Shown here piece after piece: positions 32,054 through 39,176 of a stretch of 64,000 nucleotides of DNA. This DNA is from Polyangiaceae bacterium (GTDB taxonomy: Bacteria > Myxococcota_A > Polyangia > Polyangiales > Polyangiaceae), in NCBI GenBank assembly GCA_015075635.1, contig JABTUA010000002.1, positions 3,042,708 through 3,106,707 on the forward strand, written 5' to 3'. The translations under genes were made by a program, and so were the position numbers. The notes beneath the pieces are model-generated. The model saw nothing but the letters and a program-made list of their open reading frames with translations, was not told the DNA's origin and did not search any database. Each line of letters starts with the position of its first letter. The first letter of the stretch is position 1.

Positions 32054-34863
32054 CCGAGACGGCAGCCTCCCAGGAAGCGTCCCAGCTGGTGATGAAGAAC
32101 GTCGCCGAGCTGGCGCAGCGCCAGCAAGCGCGGGAGCTGGGCTCCTCGCTGGCGCGGCAGATCTTCCGGTTGCTCAAGGTCGTGCAGTTCCACGCCCTGG
32201 ACAACATGGCGGTCCTTCAGCAGCTGGACCAGACCGTCGACGCGCTCAGGGCGTTCGGCAGAGAGACCGGCGAGCCGCTGACGCTCCTGTTCGCGAAGAG
32301 CACCGTGTTCGTGTGTGGTCAGCTGCTCAAGGCGTCGCGCGCGGACTACGAAGCTGCCCTGGAGCTCAGCCAGATGGTTCGCCGGCTGGGCGTGACGCAG
32401 CTGACCATCCACACCGACGCGGAACGCGCCGACCTGACGGCGCTGGCGCGGCTGTTTCAGCCACCGCACGACGCGAAGGCCGAGCACGGGGTGCTCGAGC
32501 CCTCGCCCCGGGTGCGCCTGCGCTACGTCAGCGCGGCCCGGCTCGACGAGAACGACCAGCAGATGTCGCCGGAGGACCAGATCCTGCGCACCTACGCCAC
32601 CTCCGTGGTGGTGATGCGCAGGGTCTACGAGAACCTGATGGCGGCGCGCTACCAGCTGCCCAACCAGGCCAAACGGCTGGCGCAGCGCCTGGTCACGCTC
32701 TCGGAGGGGGAGACCCCTGCCTTCCTGGGCGTCACCGCGATGCGGACGCTGAACCACGACGCCGCCGGGCGCGCGGTCAACCGCTCGATCTTGGCGGTGG
32801 CGATGGGACGCCAGCTCACCGGCGATCTTGCCACGCTCTCGCGCATCGCGATGTCGGCCCTGTTCTTCGACGTGGCCAAGCCTCTGGTGACCGGCAGCGC
32901 GGGCAAGGGTCACGACGTGGTCGTGGCGCGCATGACGCCCGCGGCGGAGAAGCGGCTGCCGGCAGCGACCGCTTCGGTGCTCACTGCCCTGGGTCAGCTC
33001 CGGGACGCCTCGATGGTCCGCACGGTCATCGCCTACGAGGCGCATTGCCTGAGGCTGTTCGGTCCGCTCGAGCCGATGTACGACGGCGCGCACAAACCCA
33101 TGGTGGCGGCGCGCATCGTGGCGACCGCGAATCGCTTCGACGAGCTGATGCAGACCGACCTGGCGGCGAGCCAGACGCCCACCGTGGACGACGCCCTGGC
33201 GAAGCTGCAGGCGGAGGCTCGCGACGCGGTGGACCGAGCCATGCTCGTCTTGCTCGTCGCCGCGCTCGGGGTTTTCCCGCGCGGGACGCCGGTGGAGCTC
33301 TCGACCGGCGAGAAGGCCGTCGTGCTGCGCACACCGGACAACCCCGCGGACTATCCACGCCCCCAGGTGCGCTTGGTGCACGACGCCCACGGCCAACCGC
33401 TCAGGATGAAGGTGGCGCTGGATCTCGCCAGCGATCCGAACCGGCAGATCCTCCGCGTCATCACCGACCCCGATCCCCTGCTGCTCCAGGCGTGCCACGC
33501 GGTCCGAGAGGCTGCCGCTCCCGCCGCGCCGGCGAGCGCGCCGCCGGAGCCAGACGAAGAGCTGGCGTTGCTCGAGCCGCTCGAGCCCCCCGAGCTGGTG
33601 CCGGAGGTCGATCCGACGTTGCGGCCGGCGGGCGAGCCGGTGCCGGAGAGCGCTCCTCCCCAGCGCCAAATGCCGTCGGGAGTCGAGCTGCCGCCGGAGA
33701 GTGCATCGCCGCAGCGCCGGATTCCGTCGGGAGTCGAGCTGCCGCCGGACAGCGCTTCGCCGCAGCGCCGGCTTTCGTCGGCTCCGGAGGGAATACCCGG
33801 CTCGGTCCGGATCCAGAGGCGACGCGCGTCGCTGATCGAAGTGGTCGAGGAACGCCCTTCGAGGCGAGATCCGCGCTCCGACGACTACGAGCCCGATCCA
33901 AACGACGCGCCCCCGCCGAGACCGAGGCCGAGCCTGCCTCTGCCGCCGCGCCAGCCGAGCGCGCCGCAGCCGCCGCAGCACGACGAGGCTCCCCCAGAGC
34001 TCGAGCTGCAGCTCGGTCCGGTCGAGCCGTCCGATCCGTCTTCGGCCTGGCGACGAGCGCCCGCAGCGCTCGCACCCGCGGAGGGCCCGGACGAGGCTGG
34101 TCCGGGGGAAGGCACGCACGCGCCGAGCGCCAGCGGTTCGCTCGAGCGCACGCCCTTCTCCAACGTCTTGCTCTACATCCTGGAGCGCTCGCTCGCCGGT
34201 ACCCTGATCTTGACCGAGCCGGCGGAGCTCACTGGCGACGCGCCCATCGAGCACGCCGTGTTCTTCCAGGACGGCATCCCGACCAAGGCCCACACCGGCG
34301 CTCGAGTCGCCGCTCTGGGTCCGCTCCTGGTCGCCTACGGCGTGCTCGACCAGTCGCAGCTGGAGAGCGATCCCATCAGCCAGCCGCCCATCCACGAAGC
34401 GACGCTCGAGAGCGAGCTGCTCGAGTCCGGCTTGGCGCGGCACGAGCAGATCGCCGAGGTGCGCAACGAGCAGCTGACCGAGCGCCTCTGCTTCCTGTTC
34501 GGGCTTCCGCCCGCGACCCAGTATGCTTTCTACAACGGGTTCGACCTGCTCGCGCCGGTCTGGGGCGAGGTACCCGGCGTGACCTCGCCGCTCGGGGTCC
34601 TGACTCGGGGGCTGCGCGAGCGCCCGGAAGAAGCCGCCATGGACCGCTTGCTCACCCAGCTCGGCGGCGCACGGCTAGAGCTGCACGAGGACTCGGACCT
34701 GATGGCGTTCGACTTCTCGGAACAGGAGCTGGCCGTGGCAGCGGCGATTCAAGACGGGAGGCCCTCGGTGCCCGACCTGATCGAAGCCGGGCAGGACCCG
34801 GACGTGGTGCGCCGCGTGGTCTACGAGCTCATGCTCACGCAGTGCATCACGCCCCTGACGTAG
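32050..34863 (+). CDS. Degenerate HD-GYP protein with DUF4388-like tail
   Basis: A 937-residue protein, coupled by ATGA overlap to the kinase. An N-terminal all-helical/sensor part (about 15-150) precedes an HD-type domain (about 240-370): VNRSILAVAMGRQL, LSRIAMSALFFDVAKPLV and RIVATANRFDELM correspond to VN.A..S...G, ALLHDIGK and RIVAIAD.FD in HD-GYP phosphodiesterases. However, the His of the HD pair is Phe (FFDVAK), and the HH and GYP motifs are lost (AYEAHCLRLFG). Cyclic-di-GMP hydrolysis is therefore unlikely, and a binding or scaffold role is inferred. A 150-residue Pro/Ser/Glu linker (about 485-690, with repeated SPQRRxPSGVELPP) leads to a C-terminal DUF4388/PATAN-like domain (LERTPFSNVLLYILERSLAG). 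Confidence 0.8.
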   Translation: MTETAASQEASQLVMKNVAELAQRQQARELGSSLARQIFRLLKVVQFHALDNMAVLQQLDQTVDALRAFGRETGEPLTLLFAKSTVFVCGQLLKASRADYEAALELSQMVRRLGVTQLTIHTDAERADLTALARLFQPPHDAKAEHGVLEPSPRVRLRYVSAARLDENDQQMSPEDQILRTYATSVVVMRRVYENLMAARYQLPNQAKRLAQRLVTLSEGETPAFLGVTAMRTLNHDAAGRAVNRSILAVAMGRQLTGDLATLSRIAMSALFFDVAKPLVTGSAGKGHDVVVARMTPAAEKRLPAATASVLTALGQLRDASMVRTVIAYEAHCLRLFGPLEPMYDGAHKPMVAARIVATANRFDELMQTDLAASQTPTVDDALAKLQAEARDAVDRAMLVLLVAALGVFPRGTPVELSTGEKAVVLRTPDNPADYPRPQVRLVHDAHGQPLRMKVALDLASDPNRQILRVITDPDPLLLQACHAVREAAAPAAPASAPPEPDEELALLEPLEPPELVPEVDPTLRPAGEPVPESAPPQRQMPSGVELPPESASPQRRIPSGVELPPDSASPQRRLSSAPEGIPGSVRIQRRRASLIEVVEERPSRRDPRSDDYEPDPNDAPPPRPRPSLPLPPRQPSAPQPPQHDEAPPELELQLGPVEPSDPSSAWRRAPAALAPAEGPDEAGPGEGTHAPSASGSLERTPFSNVLLYILERSLAGTLILTEPAELTGDAPIEHAVFFQDGIPTKAHTGARVAALGPLLVAYGVLDQSQLESDPISQPPIHEATLESELLESGLARHEQIAEVRNEQLTERLCFLFGLPPATQYAFYNGFDLLAPVWGEVPGVTSPLGVLTRGLRERPEEAAMDRLLTQLGGARLELHEDSDLMAFDFSEQELAVAAAIQDGRPSVPDLIEAGQDPDVVRRVVYELMLTQCITPLT

Positions 34864-34903
34864 CGCCTGGACTCGCTCCGACGCATGTGGCGATGATGCG
34901 GGC

Positions 34904-35722
34904 ATGAGCTCCACCGCGCCCGCTCCGAGTCCCCAACAGGTCCCTGCCACGTGGGACGCCGTCGCCCCGACCTACGCGGAGGACATCGGGCAGTGGACGG
35001 ACTACGCCGAGGAGGCGCTTCGTACCCTGCGGGTCGGCCCCGAAGATCGCGTCCTGGATGTCGCCACCGGTCCCGGAACGCTGGCCTTCGCGGCGGCGAA
35101 GCTGGCCAAGCAGGTGAACGCGATCGACTTCTCTCCGGGCATGATCGCCGAGCTCGAAGCGCGCGCCGCCCGAGAGGGCGTCCAGAACGTCACGGCCACG
35201 GTGATGGACGCGCAGGAGCTGATCTTTCCAGACGCGAGCTTCGACGCGGCGTTCTGCCTGTTCGGCTGTTTCTTCTTTCCCGACCGGCCCAAGGCGTTCG
35301 GCGAGCTCCGGCGCGTGCTCCGCCCGGGCGGTCGAGCCCTGATCGCCACGTGGGCGCCCATCGAGCGCCGCCCGATCATGAAGCTCGCGTTCGACGCCAT
35401 GGCCGAAGCCCTGCCGCAGCTGCCGCGCCCGGCCAAGGGCGACCTGCAGGCTCCCGAAGAGTGCGTGCGCGAGCTGACTGACGCGGGCTTCAGCGACGTG
35501 GCAACCCATGCCTTCACGGCATCGGTGCACTTCGAGTCCGCAGAGCGCTACCTCGAGACGATCGTGCGCTCCGCCGCGCCCTTCGCGCTGATGAAGAAGC
35601 GCCTGGACGAAGCGGCCTGGAACTCCACGCTCGCGCGCCTGCTCGACGCGCTCTCGCCGCGCTTCCCCGCAGGTGGTCTGGAGCTCTCGGCGGAGGCCCT
35701 GATCACCACCGGCAAGCGCTGA
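34904..35722 (+). CDS. Class I SAM methyltransferase (UbiE/COQ5-like)
   Basis: A 272-residue methyltransferase. N-terminal TWDAVAPTYAEDIGQWTDYAEEAL is followed by motif I, VLDVATGPGTLAFAAAK (about 49-65), then IDFSPGMIAELEARA, ATVMDAQELIFPDASFDA, FGCFFFPDRPKAFGELRRVLRPGGRALIATW. This is the Methyltransf_11 fold shared by quinone, sterol and small-molecule methyltransferases; the substrate is not predictable. The gene starts 40 bases after the pseudo-HD-GYP gene. It ends before a strong hairpin terminator that separates it from the convergent sigma-factor operon. Confidence 0.88.
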   Translation: MSSTAPAPSPQQVPATWDAVAPTYAEDIGQWTDYAEEALRTLRVGPEDRVLDVATGPGTLAFAAAKLAKQVNAIDFSPGMIAELEARAAREGVQNVTATVMDAQELIFPDASFDAAFCLFGCFFFPDRPKAFGELRRVLRPGGRALIATWAPIERRPIMKLAFDAMAEALPQLPRPAKGDLQAPEECVRELTDAGFSDVATHAFTASVHFESAERYLETIVRSAAPFALMKKRLDEAAWNSTLARLLDALSPRFPAGGLELSAEALITTGKR

Positions 35723-35737
35723 GGTCGAGATGACGCA

Positions 35738-35761
35738 GGGCACGACGAAGGCGTCGTGCCC
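35738..35761. terminator. Hairpin terminator between convergent genes
   Basis: GGGCACGAC - GAAGGC - GTCGTGCCC: a perfect 9-bp stem with a 6-base loop. It lies 15 bases after the methyltransferase stop (35722) and 20 bases after the stop of the minus-strand gene at 35782. A second short stem (CCTCGC - TCC - GCGAGG, 35765-35779) adjoins it. No T run is present, as is common in very GC-rich genomes. It could serve both strands. Confidence 0.6.
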
Positions 35762-35781
35762 CCGCCTCGCTCCGCGAGGGC

Positions 35782-36297
35782 TCAGTCCGCGGTCGCGTCC
35801 GTCGCCGAATCAGCGGCAGCGTCGCTCGCTGCGTCGCTCGCTGCGTCGCTCGCTGCGTCCGTCGCCGCGTCGCTGCCGCCGTCTCCCGGCTGGCCCGGCG
35901 TGCAGGCCGCGGGCGGACCGGCGTCGCTGGCGGGGAGGCTGGCCGGATCGACACAGCCGATGTTCGGCCCGCCGAAGCCCGACACGTCGACCATGTAGCT
36001 GCACTTGCTCGCACCGGCGTTACAGCAACCGGGTAGCGTGATCCCCACGGCCGCGGCGGGGGTTGGCTCGGGCGCCTGCGCGGCCGTCGTGCTCGGCGCT
36101 GGCGGAGGCGTGCGGACCAGGCGCGCTGCCGCCGCAGCGCCGACGAGGAGCGCCGCCGCCACCAGGATCAGCGGCCAGCGCGGGCGACGGGCGGGGATCG
36201 GCAGAGGAGCTCGCTCGAGGGCGCCGGCGATGGCGCGCTCGAGCAACGCTTCGTCCTCCGGACGCGGCGCCAGCTCGGGCTCGAACAAGTCGCTCAT
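35782..36297 (-). CDS. Membrane protein cotranscribed with ECF sigma factor (putative anti-sigma)
   Basis: A 171-residue single-pass protein. A short cytoplasmic N-terminus (about 1-42, rich in Glu/Arg: EDEALLERAIAGALERAP) precedes a transmembrane helix at about 44-62, a Pro/Thr/Ala linker, a small Cys-containing domain (ITLPGCCNAGASKCSYMVDVSGFGGPNIGCVD) and a tail of SDAA repeats (about 140-171). It lacks the HxxxCxxC zinc pattern of its counterpart at 4129. The role as anti-sigma factor is inferred from the ATGA overlap with the sigma gene and from topology. The DNA repeat in the tail makes it length-variable. Confidence 0.65.
   Translation of the reverse strand: MSDLFEPELAPRPEDEALLERAIAGALERAPLPIPARRPRWPLILVAAALLVGAAAAARLVRTPPPAPSTTAAQAPEPTPAAAVGITLPGCCNAGASKCSYMVDVSGFGGPNIGCVDPASLPASDAGPPAACTPGQPGDGGSDAATDAASDAASDAASDAAADSATDATAD
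35819..35866 (-). repeat. 12-bp tandem repeat
   Basis: GCGTCGCTCGCT (plus strand) occurs three times exactly (35819-35854), followed by a diverged copy. It encodes the SDAA repeats at the C-terminus of the putative anti-sigma protein. Confidence 0.85.
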
Positions 36298-36863
36298 GCC
36301 TCTACCTCCAGGAGCGCCGACAGGCCCTCCGCTTCGATGCGCTTCTTCAAGCCTTCCCGCGCGAGACGGATGCGGCTCCGGATCGTGTTCTCGGGCGCCC
36401 CCGTGATGGCGGCCGTCTCCTCCAGGGAGTGCCCGAGCACGACGCGCAGGACCAGTGCCTCGGCTTGTGCCTCCGGCAGCTCGTCGAGCAAGCGCCGGAA
36501 GATCTCGCGCCGTCGTGCGGCTAGGACCTCGCTCGGCTGCGCGGCGTCGGCTGCGCTCTCCTCCGCCTCGGGCTCGGGCGCCCGCGCCCGGTAGCGGCGA
36601 CGCGCCGCGATGCTCGCGCGCAGCGTGATCCGCACGGCGTAGCCGGTGACGTCACCCTCGCCACGGAAGGCCGGCAGGGCGCGGACGAGCGCGATCAGGG
36701 CTTCTTGGAGCGCGTCGTCGAGCTCGGGATGGCTCGCGCCGAGCACACCCCGAACCGTCCGTAGCAGGCGCGGGCCCAGGGCTTCGAGCAGCCGGCGGGT
36801 CGCCGCGCCATCCCCGCGCTGCGCTGCCCGAGCCAGGCCCGCCAGGGGGTCCAAGACCCTCAC
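36294..36863 (-). CDS. ECF-type RNA polymerase sigma factor
   Basis: An ECF sigma-70 protein of about 189 residues. Region 2 has ELDDALQEALIALVRALPAFRGEGDVTGYAVRITL; region 4 has LPEAQAEALVLRVVLGHSLEETAAITGAPENTIRSRI. An acidic Ala/Glu linker separates them. GTG 36863 was chosen: the frame is open to a GTG at 36947, but that extension has relaxed third-position bias and would leave only 26 bases to the divergent start at 36974. An AT-rich GATACTAG (minus strand, about 36906-36913) could be the -10 element. The downstream membrane gene overlaps by ATGA. It is a functional counterpart of the sigma factor at 3497, although the two sequences are not close. Confidence 0.85.
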   Translation of the reverse strand: MRVLDPLAGLARAAQRGDGAATRRLLEALGPRLLRTVRGVLGASHPELDDALQEALIALVRALPAFRGEGDVTGYAVRITLRASIAARRRYRARAPEPEAEESAADAAQPSEVLAARRREIFRRLLDELPEAQAEALVLRVVLGHSLEETAAITGAPENTIRSRIRLAREGLKKRIEAEGLSALLEVEA

Positions 36864-36973
36864 GTTGGAGCCACTGTCTCGGCGCGCTGCCTCTCCGCCC
36901 ACGGGGCTAGTATCGTCGCGGCTCGGGAGAGTGAGTGCCAGCTCCACGGTGGATAGGGGGAGGTCACGGGTCT

Positions 36974-38062
36974 TTGGCGATCACTCGCCCGAGTTTTCGC
37001 GGGTTTTTGGCCGGGCTTTGGCTGCTCGTCTTGGCCCTGGCCCGACCTGCTAGCGCCGAAGAGCGCCGAGCCGTCCAGCTCGGACTCTCCGGCCCCAGCG
37101 ACCGGCTGGACCGCGTCGAGCTCGCGCTCGGCGACCTGCTCGGGCGCCTGCCGATCGCGGTCGCGACCGCGCGGAGCCAAGCGCTCGACCTGCGCAGCGT
37201 GGTCGAGCCCCCGAGCTCGCGCGAGCCCGCGGACGTGCGGGTCTGGGTCGACGTGACCGCGCCCGACCAAGCCACCCTCTACTTCACCGACGCGAGCTGG
37301 GAGCGCATCCTGATCCGGCGCTTCCCGCTGACCAAGGACTTGGACGAGGTCGAGCGCGAGGAGCTCGCGCAGATCGTCCGCTCCGCCGTGGAGGCGCTGC
37401 TCGGCGGCGCCAAGATCGGCATCACGCGCGACGAGGCGCGAGCGGAGCTGTTTCCGCCGGAGCCGAGCACGCCCCCACCGGTCGAAGCACGGCCGCTTCC
37501 GCCGAAGATCGCGAAGCCGCCTCCGCCTCCCTCCTGGCGGCTCGAGCCCGGAGCGTTCTACGAGGGTACGCCGTACGCCAGCGCCTTGTGGCAGGGCCCG
37601 GGGCTCTCGCTCGACGTCGGCGCACCGGGCGTTCCGAGCCTCGGCGCGCGCTCGACGCTCGGCTATCGAGCGCCAATCTTGCTCGAAGACGAGGTGCTCG
37701 GCGTGCGGCTCCAGGCGCTGACGGCCCGCGTGATGGGTCAGCTCGCGTGGAGCCCGGAGCCGCTCGGGCTGCGCGCTGCCGCGGGGCCCGGCCTCGACCT
37801 GACCCACGTGGACCCGCGGCGCGTGGGCGACCGAGGAGCGCCAGCGCCAGCGAGCTGGGATCCGGTGCCGGTGATGCGAGGGGAGCTCGGCGCGAGCTGG
37901 GCGTTCGGCGCGCTCCGAACCGGCCTGTTCGCAGGCGCCGAGGGGGATTGGGTGGCTACCCGGCACGTGGCCCAGCGCGACGGGGCGAAGCGCACACTGA
38001 TCTCCCCAGCGCGGATCCGGCCATTTTTCGGCGTATCGCTGACCGCGCGAGGGGAAGAGTGA
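36974..38062 (+). CDS. Bipartite envelope protein, homologue of 2390-3475
   Basis: A 362-residue exported protein starting at TTG, about ten bases after AGGGGGAGG. A signal peptide (about 1-28, cleaved near PASA-EE) is followed by a globular domain. Its end, EELAQIVRSAVEALLGGAKIGI, aligns with MSIIVRSTVGALLEGREIGM of the protein at 2390, and LLGRLPIAVA aligns with LGDLPVALV earlier on. Then come a Pro-rich linker (about 165-190) and a C-terminal barrel-like domain with strands such as VRLQALTARVMGQLAW and FGVSLTARGEE. It is divergent from the ECF sigma operon. A role in sensing or responding to that sigma factor is inferred; no named family was recognised. Confidence 0.75.
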   Translation: MAITRPSFRGFLAGLWLLVLALARPASAEERRAVQLGLSGPSDRLDRVELALGDLLGRLPIAVATARSQALDLRSVVEPPSSREPADVRVWVDVTAPDQATLYFTDASWERILIRRFPLTKDLDEVEREELAQIVRSAVEALLGGAKIGITRDEARAELFPPEPSTPPPVEARPLPPKIAKPPPPPSWRLEPGAFYEGTPYASALWQGPGLSLDVGAPGVPSLGARSTLGYRAPILLEDEVLGVRLQALTARVMGQLAWSPEPLGLRAAAGPGLDLTHVDPRRVGDRGAPAPASWDPVPVMRGELGASWAFGALRTGLFAGAEGDWVATRHVAQRDGAKRTLISPARIRPFFGVSLTARGEE

Positions 38063-38106
38063 TCGCTTTACCCGAGCACTGTCCCCTAGGCCGAGCGGAG
38101 GACGAC

Positions 38107-39120
38107 ATGGGTCTCGGGTTTCGCACGCTGTTCTTGTCCTTGGGGGTGACCCTCTCGATGGCCTGCTCTGCGGCCAACGAGCGCGCTCTGGGCAACGAGA
38201 GCGGTGGCTCGGCGGGAATGGCGGGGATGGGAGCGGGCGGGAGCAGCGCCAGCGGCGGCAGCGGCGGTGTGACCATCCAGGGCGGCAGCGGCGGCGCCGC
38301 CGGCGCGCCGGCGGAGTGCCGCAACGTGGACATCCTGTTCGTCATCGACCGCTCCGGCAGCATGGCCGACAACCAGATCAGCCTGATCAACTCGTTCCCG
38401 GGCTTCATCGGCGCCATCCAGCAGAAGCTCCAGTTCGCCGACAGCTACCACGTGGGCGTGGTCAGCTCGGACGACAACTTCGAGAACGCTCCGGGCTGCC
38501 AGAAGATCGGCGACCTGGTCACCCAGACCGGCGGACCGCTGTCGAGCCAGGCCATGTGTGGCCCCTTCGCCAGCGGCAAGCGCTACCTGGACGAGAAGGA
38601 GCCGAACATCGCCGGGAAGTTCGCCTGCGTCGCGCAGGTGGGCTCGGGCGGCAACGACGACGAGCGCGTCGCGCGCGCGATGCTGAACGCGGTCAAGACC
38701 GAGAACAACGCCCCCGGCGCCTGCAACGCCGGCTTCGCGCGCCTCGACTCGCTCCTGATCGTGGTGCTCATCACCGACGAGGACGACGCTCCGGACGAGT
38801 GCGGCACGCCCGATCCGTTCTCGCCCTGCGGCTGCAAGACCTGCGGTTCCGGGGGAGACCCCGACGCCTGGTACCAGGAGCTCCTGAGCTACAAGGGTGG
38901 TATCAAGGAGAACATCGTGGTGCTCTCGCTGATCGGCCTAAAAGCCAACAACGCCTGCGGCGCCGTCCCGGCCTCGAAGCTCATCGGCTTCACCAACAAG
39001 TTCGGGGCGAATGCCTACAAGGGCGATGTCTGTGCGGCGAGCTACGACGGCTTCTTCGCCGAGACACTGCCGGTCATCGACCAGGCCTGCGAGAAGTACG
39101 TGCCGCCACCGGTGAAGTGA
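38107..39120 (+). CDS. VWA-domain lipoprotein
   Basis: A 337-residue lipoprotein: lipobox SMAC (about 17-20), Gly/Ser linker (about 31-65), then a von Willebrand A domain opening with NVDILFVIDRSGSMADNQ, whose DxSGS is the first part of the MIDAS metal site. VVLITDEDDAPDE supplies the later acidic loop. Many cysteines in loops (PCGCKTCGSGG) suggest disulfides. VWA lipoproteins of this kind are common in myxobacteria and are thought to bind protein partners through a divalent metal. ATG 38107 is preceded by CGGAGG. The frame is open upstream, but only as a shadow of the preceding gene. The FadL-like gene follows 56 bases on. Confidence 0.85.
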   Translation: MGLGFRTLFLSLGVTLSMACSAANERALGNESGGSAGMAGMGAGGSSASGGSGGVTIQGGSGGAAGAPAECRNVDILFVIDRSGSMADNQISLINSFPGFIGAIQQKLQFADSYHVGVVSSDDNFENAPGCQKIGDLVTQTGGPLSSQAMCGPFASGKRYLDEKEPNIAGKFACVAQVGSGGNDDERVARAMLNAVKTENNAPGACNAGFARLDSLLIVVLITDEDDAPDECGTPDPFSPCGCKTCGSGGDPDAWYQELLSYKGGIKENIVVLSLIGLKANNACGAVPASKLIGFTNKFGANAYKGDVCAASYDGFFAETLPVIDQACEKYVPPPVK

Positions 39121-39176
39121 GACGGCTCGCGCGGATCTGGTAGCATCGGCGCCGAGCCCAGGGAGGTGGGCGGCTG

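Noticed and set aside
36864..36947. Longer start (GTG 36947) for the second ECF sigma factor
   Set aside because: Extra 28 codons show relaxed third-position bias, no ribosome site, and would leave 26 bases for a divergent promoter; kept as an alternative only.
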